The translations under genes and the position numbers were made by a program. A model generated the notes under the pieces. That model was not told where the DNA came from. It was given only the letters and a program-made list of their open reading frames with translations, and did no database searches. From Gemmatimonadota bacterium (GTDB lineage: Bacteria > Latescibacterota > UBA2968 > UBA8231): a DNA stretch of 9,073 nucleotides. The stretch lies in assembly GCA_002712305.1 (NCBI GenBank), contig PATE01000013.1, positions 1-9,073 on the forward strand, written 5' to 3'. Below are positions 1-6,399 of the stretch, one piece after another (positions within the stretch are counted from its first letter, which is position 1; every line of letters begins with the position of its first letter).

Positions 1-1154
1 ACCGTTTCATCAGCGTCACCCTCTGTCCCCTGACAGGAACGCCCCAGGTCTTTGACGCGACCGACGAAGACGGGTTTCAGATCGAGTTCGGCGTCTCCGG
101 ATTGCTCATCAACAGCAATCTTGTGATGTACGACCGTCGTGATGAGGTCACCCTCTATCCGCAGATGATCTATACTGCCATCAACGGCGAAAACGAGGGC
201 GATCGACTCACCTTGTTGCCCGTCGTACACACGACCTTCGGGCGGTGGAAGCAGCTTCATCCAGATACACAGGTCGCCGAGTTTGGTTCGGGTCTCGATC
301 GCTACAGTTCGCGTCTACAGGATGCCTTTAAGAATCTCAGCATCTACGAGTATCCCTACGGCAACTACCGAACGAACAACAGCTATCTGATCTTCCCGTG
401 GACGACGAGTGAACCAGATCTGAGCCGTCACAATACGAAGGATCTGGTCCTCGGTGTCTGTATGGGCGATCTGCTGCGTGCCTATCCCTTCAGCGAGATG
501 GGCAGGCAGGCCGTCATCAACGATGAAATCGACGGAAACTCGATACTGGTCGTTTACGAGCGTGGTACATCGATTCCTTACTCGCGTGACGTGAATGGCC
601 AGACGCTGACCTTTTTCGAGGTCGAAGGCGCCGGCGATCTGCCGGTCTGGTTTGAGGATGTGGAGACCCGCAGTCTCTGGAGCATGGCCGGCGTCGCTGT
701 CGACGGCCCCCTGCAGGGCGAGCGCCTCGAACAGATTCCTTCCTACAACAGCATGTGGTTCGCCTGGCACACGTACTGGCCGCAGACGACCCTGTGGAAT
801 GGGGAGGGAATCCTCGACGAGCTGCCCCCCATCACGGCGATTCTCGAGCCGGTGACTGACGCGATGCCCGGTGATTTCGTCCTGGACCAGAACCATCCCA
901 ATCCCTTCAATCCGTCGACGCGGATTCGTTTCGATCTGCCCCACGACGGCGAGATCCATCTGGCCATCTACAACACCATGGGCCAGCGAATTCGGCGCCT
1001 CGCCGACGGATTCCACCGGGCCGGTGTCTACGAGTTGACCTGGGATGGAGGAGATGGCTCGGGTCGAGCGGTCGCCAGCGGTGCCTACATCTACCGCCTC
1101 GAGTCGGCCGAACTGGGCCTGGTGGCGAGTCGCCAACTGGTTTTGGCCCGCTGA
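1..1154 (+). CDS. DUF3179-family protein with C-terminal type IX/FlgD-like sorting module (5' end missing)
   Basis: The reading frame is open from base 3 at the window edge, so the true start lies upstream; the TTG at 102 is internal. Seen: an LCPLTG motif (about 27-44), then FGVSGLLINSNLVMYDR (about 90-137), then HPDT near 256-270 and a second block with LGVCMGDLLRAYPF (about 450-491). These are the landmarks I know from DUF3179 (usual forms YCPLTG, FGVSG-L-NS-LVMYDR, HPDT, GV-ARAYP). The function of that family is unknown. From about 885 an NHPNPFNPSTRIRFDLP segment opens a roughly 85-residue beta-rich tail ending in SRQLVLAR, the FlgD-like/type IX C-terminal domain that usually directs secretion or surface anchoring. 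Inference: an exported or surface protein. No enzymatic activity can be assigned. The gene ends just before a strong terminator, so it closes its transcription unit. Family call is confident; role is not. Confidence 0.82.
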   Translation, partial: RFISVTLCPLTGTPQVFDATDEDGFQIEFGVSGLLINSNLVMYDRRDEVTLYPQMIYTAINGENEGDRLTLLPVVHTTFGRWKQLHPDTQVAEFGSGLDRYSSRLQDAFKNLSIYEYPYGNYRTNNSYLIFPWTTSEPDLSRHNTKDLVLGVCMGDLLRAYPFSEMGRQAVINDEIDGNSILVVYERGTSIPYSRDVNGQTLTFFEVEGAGDLPVWFEDVETRSLWSMAGVAVDGPLQGERLEQIPSYNSMWFAWHTYWPQTTLWNGEGILDELPPITAILEPVTDAMPGDFVLDQNHPNPFNPSTRIRFDLPHDGEIHLAIYNTMGQRIRRLADGFHRAGVYELTWDGGDGSGRAVASGAYIYRLESAELGLVASRQLVLAR

Positions 1155-1180
1155 TTCCCACCTCGAATCCCACGAGTTCT

Positions 1181-1214
1181 AAAGGCGTCCGGCTTTCGAG
1201 GTGGGCGCCTTTTT
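1181..1214 (+). terminator. Rho-independent terminator after the DUF3179 gene
   Basis: A 10-bp stem pairs 1181-1190 (AAAGGCGTCC) with 1203-1212 (GGGCGCCTTT), with one G-U pair and a 12-nt loop, running into a T-tract at 1210-1214. It lies 26 nt after the TGA at 1152-1154 and 48 nt before the next start. It separates the two plus-strand transcription units. Confidence 0.85.
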
Positions 1215-1223
1215 GCTATCTTC
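1215..1223 (+). promoter_or_regulatory. Possible -10-like element GCTATCTTC ahead of the flavoprotein operon
   Basis: After the terminator only about 48 nt remain before the ATG at 1263, so any operon promoter must lie here or overlap the terminator. GCTATCTTC contains TATCTT (4 of 6 matches to TATAAT) and ends 39 nt before the start. The same 9-mer occurs on the minus strand at 6292-6300, 37 nt before the response-regulator start. No good -35 box sits 16-18 nt upstream (TTTCGA at 1194-1199 matches weakly and lies inside the terminator). No clear Shine-Dalgarno precedes the ATG; the upstream stretch is A-rich. Confidence 0.3.
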
Positions 1224-1262
1224 CGACCTCTCAGAACTCTCGAAAAAACAACCGCTTGGTAT

Positions 1263-3656
1263 ATGTCGCTGAGCTCCCGATACAGTCGCTGGCTGCATCT
1301 GCGTTGGCCCGCTGGGACCGTCGAACGGTTGCCCGAAGTGGGCCCGAACTATCGCAGCAATGTGCCAGGGCTCTACATCGTGGGGGATCTCACCGGTGTG
1401 CCACTGCTGAAGTTTTCGGCCCACAGCGGCTCGATGGCGATCAAGGACATCATCGCCGATTCGAGTTTCCAGCGACAGCGTGGTTCTAAGGTGACGGGTG
1501 ACACACCCGCTGCCCCTTCCGGTCAACAGCTGGATGTGGTCATCATCGGCGCCGGTGTCTCGGGAATGTCGGCGGCGCTGGCTGCACGCGAGGCAAACCT
1601 TCGTTTTGCCTTGCTCGAAGCGACCGAACCCTTCTCCACGGTGGTCAATTTCCCCAAGGGAAAACCGATCTACACCTATCCGACCGAGATGGTGCCTTCC
1701 GGGCAGCTCCAGTTCAATGCGAACGTCAAGGAGCCTCTCGTCGCCGATCTCAAGGCACAGACTCTCGATGCCGGGATCGAGCCGACCATGGTTCACGCCG
1801 AACGGGTCGAACGGCGTGGAGATCATTTCGAGATCGTCATTCCCGATGGCGAGAATCTGCAGGCTCTGCGCGTGGTGGTGGGCATCGGTCGTTCCGGAAA
1901 CTTTCGCAAGCTGGGTGTGCCCGGCGAAGATTTCGACAAGGTGTCGAATCGGCTGCACGATCCTCAGGAGTTTTCGGACAAGGACGTGCTCGTCGTTGGC
2001 GGTGGCGACAGCGCCATGGAAACGGCCATCGCCGTGGCCTGTGCCGGGGGGCGGGTCACGCTGTCCTATCGCAAGCCCGAATTCTCCCGACCGAAACCGG
2101 AGAATGTGGAACGCCTGGAGGCGCTGCGGATTGACCCCATGGCGGATGTGGAGGTGGACAACCCGACTTCAGAACGAGTCACCACGTCGGCGGGCGCCTT
2201 CCTCGAGGGTGGGCGACAGGCGGGTTCGGTGAACCTGATGATGCCATCTCAGGTGAAACAGATCGGCGATGCAGAGGTGGTGATCACCAACGCCGACGGC
2301 GCCGAGGTGACCGTGCCGAACGACACGGTCTTCACGATGATCGGTCGTGAGGCGCCCCTGGAATTCTTCCGCCGCAGTGGGGTGCACATCCAGGGAGAGA
2401 TGACGCCGCGCAACTGGGCCGGTCTGGTGTTGTTCGTTGCCCTGTGCACGTTCATCTACCACTGGAAGTCCGGCGGGGCGCTGACGATGCTGTTCAAGGA
2501 GAATCACTGGTTCCCGTTCAATATCCCAGACCTGCTCACCGGTCTCAGCGTTACAGCAGCAGATCCGTCGACGCTGCTGGGCATCCTCAACTTCAATCTG
2601 GGCAAGCCCGGGTTTTACTACAGCTGCGCGTACTGTGCGCTGGTGGCCGTCTTTGGCTGGCGCCGAGTTCGGCTGCGTCAGACACCCTACGTGAAGTGGC
2701 AGACGGCGAGTCTGGCGGCATTTCAGATCGTGCCTCTGTTTCTGCTTCCCTACATCGTACTGCCTCTGATGGGCCTCAATGGCTGGTTTGACACCGGCTT
2801 CGGCAAGAGCTTCGCCGACACCTTCCTGCCTCAGGTGGACTACGATCTGGGGCGTGAATACTGGCGTGCTTTCGGTTTTGTGCTGGCGTGGCCTCTGTTC
2901 GTCTGGAACGTGTTCACCCACGAGCCGCTGTGGGGATGGCTCGCCGTGAGTCTCGTGCAGACCTTCGTCATTCTGCCGCTGATCATCTATCGGTGGGGGA
3001 AGGGTGCGTACTGTGGGTGGATCTGCTCATGTGGAGCCCTAGCCGAAACCCTCGGGGACGGCCACCGTCACAAGATGGTGCATGGCCCGAGCTCCAATCG
3101 CTGGAATCTTCTCGGTCAGGTGATCCTGGCCATCTGCCTGGTTCTGCTACTGACGAGGATCATCGCCTGGGCCTGGCCCCACAGCGGTTTCGGCGTCAGC
3201 GTACGGGGAATCCACGAGGGGCTGCTGTATGGCTGGCAACCCTTCGGCGTTCCCTTCAACTATGCCTACGTCGTAGATCTACTCCTGGCCGGTGTCGTCG
3301 GTTACGGGGTCTATTTCTGGTACAGCGGTCGCGTGTGGTGTCGCTTCGCTTGTCCGCTGGCGGCGCTCATGCACATCTACGCTCGCTTCAGCCGCTTTCG
3401 TATTCTGCCAGAGAAGAAGAAGTGTATCTCCTGCAATGTGTGTACATCGGTTTGTCATCAGGGGATCGATGTGATGAACTTCGCCAACAAAGGGCTGCCC
3501 ATGGCGGACCCTGAATGTGTACGTTGCAGTGCGTGTGTCGGCGCATGCCCGACAGGGGTGTTGGAGTTTGGTCAGGTCGATCCGGCAACGGGTAAAGTGC
3601 TGCAAACAGACAGTTTACCCGCCTCAACCGTTCGTCAGTCAGAGATGAGCGCATGA
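1263..3656 (+). CDS. Fusion of an NAD(P)H-dependent flavoprotein with a NapH/NosR-like membrane iron-sulfur module
   Basis: 797 residues. Residues 34-50 (VPGLYIVGDLTG region, G41-D42) match the motif that normally ends thioredoxin-reductase-like folds. Next comes an FAD dinucleotide-binding GAGVSG at 96-101 with acidic E119, an NAD(P)H-binding GGGDSA at 246-251, and FTMIGREAPL near 357-366. From about 385 there are roughly seven membrane spans. Between and after them lie CGWICSCGAL (C584, C588, C590) and CRFACPL (C693, C697), the paired Cys motifs of NapH/NosR/FixG proteins. The C-terminus carries two ferredoxin-like sets: C721/C724/C727/C731 and C752/C755/C758/C762. Inferred role: electron transfer from NAD(P)H via FAD into membrane-bound [4Fe-4S] clusters; acceptor unknown. 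The N-terminus is conserved-looking from the ATG, which supports this start despite a weak ribosome site. The barrel-protein gene follows 31 nt after the stop. Domain calls are strong; physiological role is open. Confidence 0.88.
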   Translation: MSLSSRYSRWLHLRWPAGTVERLPEVGPNYRSNVPGLYIVGDLTGVPLLKFSAHSGSMAIKDIIADSSFQRQRGSKVTGDTPAAPSGQQLDVVIIGAGVSGMSAALAAREANLRFALLEATEPFSTVVNFPKGKPIYTYPTEMVPSGQLQFNANVKEPLVADLKAQTLDAGIEPTMVHAERVERRGDHFEIVIPDGENLQALRVVVGIGRSGNFRKLGVPGEDFDKVSNRLHDPQEFSDKDVLVVGGGDSAMETAIAVACAGGRVTLSYRKPEFSRPKPENVERLEALRIDPMADVEVDNPTSERVTTSAGAFLEGGRQAGSVNLMMPSQVKQIGDAEVVITNADGAEVTVPNDTVFTMIGREAPLEFFRRSGVHIQGEMTPRNWAGLVLFVALCTFIYHWKSGGALTMLFKENHWFPFNIPDLLTGLSVTAADPSTLLGILNFNLGKPGFYYSCAYCALVAVFGWRRVRLRQTPYVKWQTASLAAFQIVPLFLLPYIVLPLMGLNGWFDTGFGKSFADTFLPQVDYDLGREYWRAFGFVLAWPLFVWNVFTHEPLWGWLAVSLVQTFVILPLIIYRWGKGAYCGWICSCGALAETLGDGHRHKMVHGPSSNRWNLLGQVILAICLVLLLTRIIAWAWPHSGFGVSVRGIHEGLLYGWQPFGVPFNYAYVVDLLLAGVVGYGVYFWYSGRVWCRFACPLAALMHIYARFSRFRILPEKKKCISCNVCTSVCHQGIDVMNFANKGLPMADPECVRCSACVGACPTGVLEFGQVDPATGKVLQTDSLPASTVRQSEMSA

Positions 3657-3676
3657 GTGCGGGAATGAAACGCTGA
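3653..3676 (+). other. Seven-codon open frame bridging the two operon genes
   Basis: An ATG at 3653 overlaps the TGA stop of the upstream gene in an ATGA arrangement and reads MSAGMKR, then TGA at 3674-3676. That stop overlaps the Shine-Dalgarno sequence of the next gene (TGAGGA, 3674-3679). It could carry terminating ribosomes onto the downstream start (translational coupling), or be chance. It is too short to call a gene. Confidence 0.2.
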
Positions 3677-3687
3677 GGATGTTATCG

Positions 3688-5166
3688 ATGAGACGCGTTA
3701 CGGGTTGGTCGCGCTACGTAGGATGGATGTTGACCCTGATGCTGCTGATGCCGGCAGCGCCGGGTGTCGCCCAGGATTCAACGGTCGAGACGTTGAAAGA
3801 GCTGCAGGAATTGCGCAAGGAAGTCGAGCGCCGACGCAACGAAATGCGGCGTGAACTGATGCTCCTGCGCCAGGTGTTGGGTGAAGAGGTGGAGCCAGAG
3901 TTCGAAGGCGGCTTCGGTTCTCTCGGCGGGATGACACCAGACGAACTGGGTGCCGAATTGCGAATTCTGCGCGAGGAGATCGAACGCCTGCGCGACAAGA
4001 TCACACTGGAGCAACTCGAGGCACGGCAGGAGCGGTTTGACATCACTGGCATCGTGCGCTCACGACTGGAATGGTCCGACATCGATTTCGTCAGTGGTGA
4101 CGCTGATGTGCGCCAACTCATGCGCTCGCGCATCAAACTCACCGGTCGACCGCGCCACGACACGCGCGTCATCGTGGAGATTCAGGACGGCCGTGCGTGG
4201 GGTTCAGAGTCCGGCCTCGATCCGACCTTCGATGCAGACGCCGATCACATCGATTTCCATCAGGCCTATATCGAGTTGCAGGAGATCTACGGCAAGCAGT
4301 TGACCATGCGACTCGGCCGCCAGGAACTGGCCTATGGCAGCGGTCACCTGTTGGGTTCAGCCGCCTGGGGGAATGCGGGACGCGCCTTTGACGGGCTCGT
4401 TTTCCGCTATGGCGAGAAGTCCTTCGTGGATCTGTTCGTCGCCAAAATCGCCGAGCAGGGCGTAACGGATGAAAACCTGTTCGGCCTGTACGTCGATGCG
4501 CGTCTCAACGATGGTCACCGTGCCGAACCGTATGTGTTTCTCGAGCATGACAAGACCCTCGGCGTCGAGCGGCTCCTACGTGCGACGGGCGGTCTGCGGA
4601 TCTACGGCTCGGCCACGGGAGAGACGGGGCACATCTTTGGCTATGAACTAGAGGGGATCGGTCAAGCGGGTGAGGTCGGCGACGACGACGTCCTGTCCTA
4701 CATGGGGTCGGCCACCTTCCGTTATCGGGGTCCTTCCTGGACCCAACCGGAAGTACGCCTCGGGCTCGATTTTCTGTCAGGCGATGATGCACCCCTTGAC
4801 GGTGATCGCGAAGCCTTCGACACGATGTATCCTGCGTGGCATACGTTCTTCGGCCTCATGGACCTGTTCCGGGACATGCCCGAAGATACCGGCAATGGGG
4901 GGCTGCTAGACTTCAGGGTACAAGGGGAGATGTCGGCATCGGAGAGTGTGCGTGTAGGGCTGCACGTGCATCACTTTACGCTGGCCAAAGGGGTCGAGAA
5001 GGGGCTGGGACAGGAGGCGGACGCGATCGTCACGTATCGCTACAACGCGGCGACGACGCTGCACTGGGGCGGTATGATCTTCGTCCCCAGTGACGCGATG
5101 AAGCTCAGTCGTGGTGGCGAGGATCCGGCCTTCAAGACGTTCATGCAGTTGGAGGTGCGGTTCTAG
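3688..5166 (+). CDS. Outer-membrane beta-barrel protein with N-terminal coiled coil (alginate-export/porin-like)
   Basis: The frame is also open from ATG 3679, but I prefer ATG 3688: TGAGGA at 3674-3679 sits 8 nt before it, whereas it would abut and overlap the 3679 start. From 3688 the product is 492 residues. Seen: a signal peptide (two Arg, hydrophobic core at about 10-24, likely cleavage after A28 in GVAQD); two charged heptad-like segments at about 33-67 and 80-115 predicting coiled coils; then alternating amphipathic strands with motifs such as RSRIKLTGRP, DFHQAYIEL, LGRQELAYGSGHLLG and AFDGLVFRYG; and a terminal Phe (QLEVRF), typical of barrel insertion. These motifs resemble the alginate-export (AlgE-like) family, in which many members have no link to alginate. 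It is probably co-transcribed with the upstream redox fusion. The substrate is unknown; porin-like is certain enough, alginate is not implied. Confidence 0.78.
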   Translation: MRRVTGWSRYVGWMLTLMLLMPAAPGVAQDSTVETLKELQELRKEVERRRNEMRRELMLLRQVLGEEVEPEFEGGFGSLGGMTPDELGAELRILREEIERLRDKITLEQLEARQERFDITGIVRSRLEWSDIDFVSGDADVRQLMRSRIKLTGRPRHDTRVIVEIQDGRAWGSESGLDPTFDADADHIDFHQAYIELQEIYGKQLTMRLGRQELAYGSGHLLGSAAWGNAGRAFDGLVFRYGEKSFVDLFVAKIAEQGVTDENLFGLYVDARLNDGHRAEPYVFLEHDKTLGVERLLRATGGLRIYGSATGETGHIFGYELEGIGQAGEVGDDDVLSYMGSATFRYRGPSWTQPEVRLGLDFLSGDDAPLDGDREAFDTMYPAWHTFFGLMDLFRDMPEDTGNGGLLDFRVQGEMSASESVRVGLHVHHFTLAKGVEKGLGQEADAIVTYRYNAATTLHWGGMIFVPSDAMKLSRGGEDPAFKTFMQLEVRF

Positions 5167-5172
5167 GCGGCT

Positions 5173-5505
5173 CTACTCGGCGTCGAGTGCATCGACGCTG
5201 TCGGAATCTGACTCGTCGTCTGTCTGCTTGGGGGAGCTGGCCTCCGGCACTGGTGGTTTGGAGACAGCGCTATCGGCAGGAGCCGCCTCGTCACCCTTGC
5301 CCTCCTACGTGCTGGCGACACGCTGGCGTACGGCAGGTTCAAGCACTTGTGTCAATTCCACGAGGTCTTCGACGGTGATCTCCACCTGCTCGAGCATTCC
5401 CTCTGGCAAGAAGGGCGCCAGCTCTTCGGTACTGGCCTGGGCTGGTTCCGTCGCAGCGGTCGCGTCACCAGATTTGTCAGATTCATGCGCTCGCGCTCGG
5501 GGATC
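5173..5505 (-). pseudogene. Out-of-frame, amber-interrupted C-terminal remnant of the response regulator
   Basis: Reading the minus strand in the other phase from 5505 gives a coherent hydrophilic sequence (for example EPAQASTEELAPFLPEGM, then VEDLVELTQVLEP) to a TAG at 5305-5307. The same phase continues for 43 further codons with an acidic tail ending in DSDSVDALDAE and TAG at 5173-5175, 6 nt from the convergent barrel-protein stop. The span 5173-6254 is 1082 nt, one base short of 361 codons, so a single lost base would restore the frame. Inference: the ancestral protein was about 360 residues and now carries one frameshift (between about 5465 and 5505) and one nonsense change. Assembly error could explain one of these; both together make real decay more likely. 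Confidence 0.6.
5178..5200. other. Hairpin in the convergent junction
   Basis: GCGTCGA (5180-5186) and TCGACGC (5192-5198) form a perfect 7-bp stem with a 5-nt loop, extendable by a G-U and a C-G pair to 9 bp. It begins 11 nt after the barrel-protein stop and lies in the residual acidic-tail codons of the minus-strand regulator. There is no T-tract on either side, so it is not a classical terminator. It may slow or protect transcripts from both sides, or be incidental. Confidence 0.3.
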
Positions 5506-6254
5506 TCACCCCGCTCATCGACGATGAGTGCGACGTTCAGATCGCTGCGCTTGTTGATGGATGCCAGTCGCGCCAGAGTCACACCGCCCCCATGCACCTT
5601 CGTCGACAACACCATCAATTTGACTCGCTGTCCGATGACGCGGAGCAAACGGCTGATTTCACCGGAGTCATGGTCGATGACGACACCGAACAAGGGCGGG
5701 TCGGCGTCGGCATTCAGATGTTTCACCGAAGTGGCGACATCGGCCAGTGTGTGTAGCGTTTCCAGATGTTCGGGCCGCAGCAGGTGGCTCGGGACACTCG
5801 TGGAATCGCCGATCACCATGAGTGGATAGTTATCCTCAGGCCGCATCGGATCTTTGGCCTCTGCCACCTGTCTGGCGAGAATCTCGGCGTGTCGGTTCAA
5901 GATGAGGTCGATGCGCTGCTTCACCTGCGGTGGCGTGAAGGGTTTGGCCAGATAACCGTTGACCCCGATCTTGAAGGCGGTCACGAGATCTTTGCGTGAG
6001 GCGCGGGTCGTGAACATCAAGATGGGCAGCCGGGCATACTCCACCCGCTCGCGAACCTGTCGTATTAACTCGAGCCCATTCAAAACGGGCATGTTCCAGT
6101 TGGTGATCAACAGATCGACGACTCGAGCGTCCATCAACTCGAGGGCCTCTTTGCCGTTGGTCGCCATCATCAGGTCGTCGTAGTCAAAATCCGTGAGCAT
6201 GCGAGCGACGATTTTTCGCATGCCTTCGGCGTCTTCGACGAGCAGGATCCGCAA
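5352..6254 (-). CDS. Response-regulator-like protein with Asn at the phosphoacceptor site and a frameshifted C-terminus
   Basis: Start chosen at TTG 6254, giving RILLVEDAEGMRKIVARML, the normal beginning of a receiver domain. The frame stays open to an ATG at 6458, but that would add 68 uncharacteristic residues and overlap the divergent hydrolase gene. From 6254 the product is 300 residues. Receiver domain 1-120: acidic pair E7/D8, Thr at 82-83, Lys104 in LAKPF. The phosphoacceptor position, normally Asp in a T-D-W-N-M-P context, is N52 (codon AAC, 6099-6101). Residues of about 130-248 show strand-like stretches (PLMVIGDS, FGVVIDHDS, VKLMVLST, NVALIVDE) suggesting a second, degenerate receiver-like fold. 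There is no DNA-binding or enzymatic output domain. After about residue 256 the sequence turns Arg/Ser/Pro-rich and looks out of frame. Phosphorylation-independent signalling or decay are both possible. Confidence 0.75.
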   Translation of the reverse strand: MRILLVEDAEGMRKIVARMLTDFDYDDLMMATNGKEALELMDARVVDLLITNWNMPVLNGLELIRQVRERVEYARLPILMFTTRASRKDLVTAFKIGVNGYLAKPFTPPQVKQRIDLILNRHAEILARQVAEAKDPMRPEDNYPLMVIGDSTSVPSHLLRPEHLETLHTLADVATSVKHLNADADPPLFGVVIDHDSGEISRLLRVIGQRVKLMVLSTKVHGGGVTLARLASINKRSDLNVALIVDERGEIPERERMNLTNLVTRPLRRNQPRPVPKSWRPSCQRECSSRWRSPSKTSWN

Positions 6255-6291
6255 CTGGGTTTCGTCCGGGTAATGGAGAAAGGGTCTGTCA

Positions 6292-6300
6292 GAAGATAGC
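6292..6300 (-). promoter_or_regulatory. Possible -10-like element ahead of the response regulator
   Basis: GCTATCTTC on the minus strand (TATCTT at 6293-6298) ends 37 nt before the TTG start, matching the placement of the same 9-mer upstream of the flavoprotein operon. The -35 region (CTGTCG with a 17-nt spacer) matches poorly. The 145-nt divergent gap 6255-6399 also holds an imperfect inverted repeat (6301-6310 with 6331-6343) of unknown meaning. Confidence 0.3.
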
Positions 6301-6384
6301 GATGGCAGCGCCCACCGACAGCATGGTTGACGCTGATGCCATCCCGCAGTTTGGTTGTTGCCTTCCCGCTCACCCCCGCAGATC

Positions 6385-6389
6385 AGGAG
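6385..6389 (+). promoter_or_regulatory. Shine-Dalgarno site of the metallo-hydrolase gene
   Basis: AGGAG lies 10 nt before ATG 6400. The frame is open further upstream to 6355, but this site and the family-typical beginning VKVTFLGHASF fix the start at 6400. Confidence 0.75.
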
Positions 6390-6399
6390 TGCCCACACC

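Noticed and set aside
1179-1958. Long minus-strand open frame opposite the flavoprotein gene
   Set aside because: It has no recognisable motif and lies opposite a strand with clear FAD-binding motifs; open antisense frames are expected in GC-rich coding DNA.
5347-5829. Plus-strand open frames opposite the regulator's C-terminal half
   Set aside because: The minus strand reads as receiver-like and acidic-tail protein in this stretch; the plus-strand products are Arg/Ser-rich with no motif.
6327-6355. TTGACG with a TTTGGT box as a promoter for the hydrolase gene
   Set aside because: The -35 is good but the -10 matches only 3 of 6 positions; not strong enough to list as a feature.
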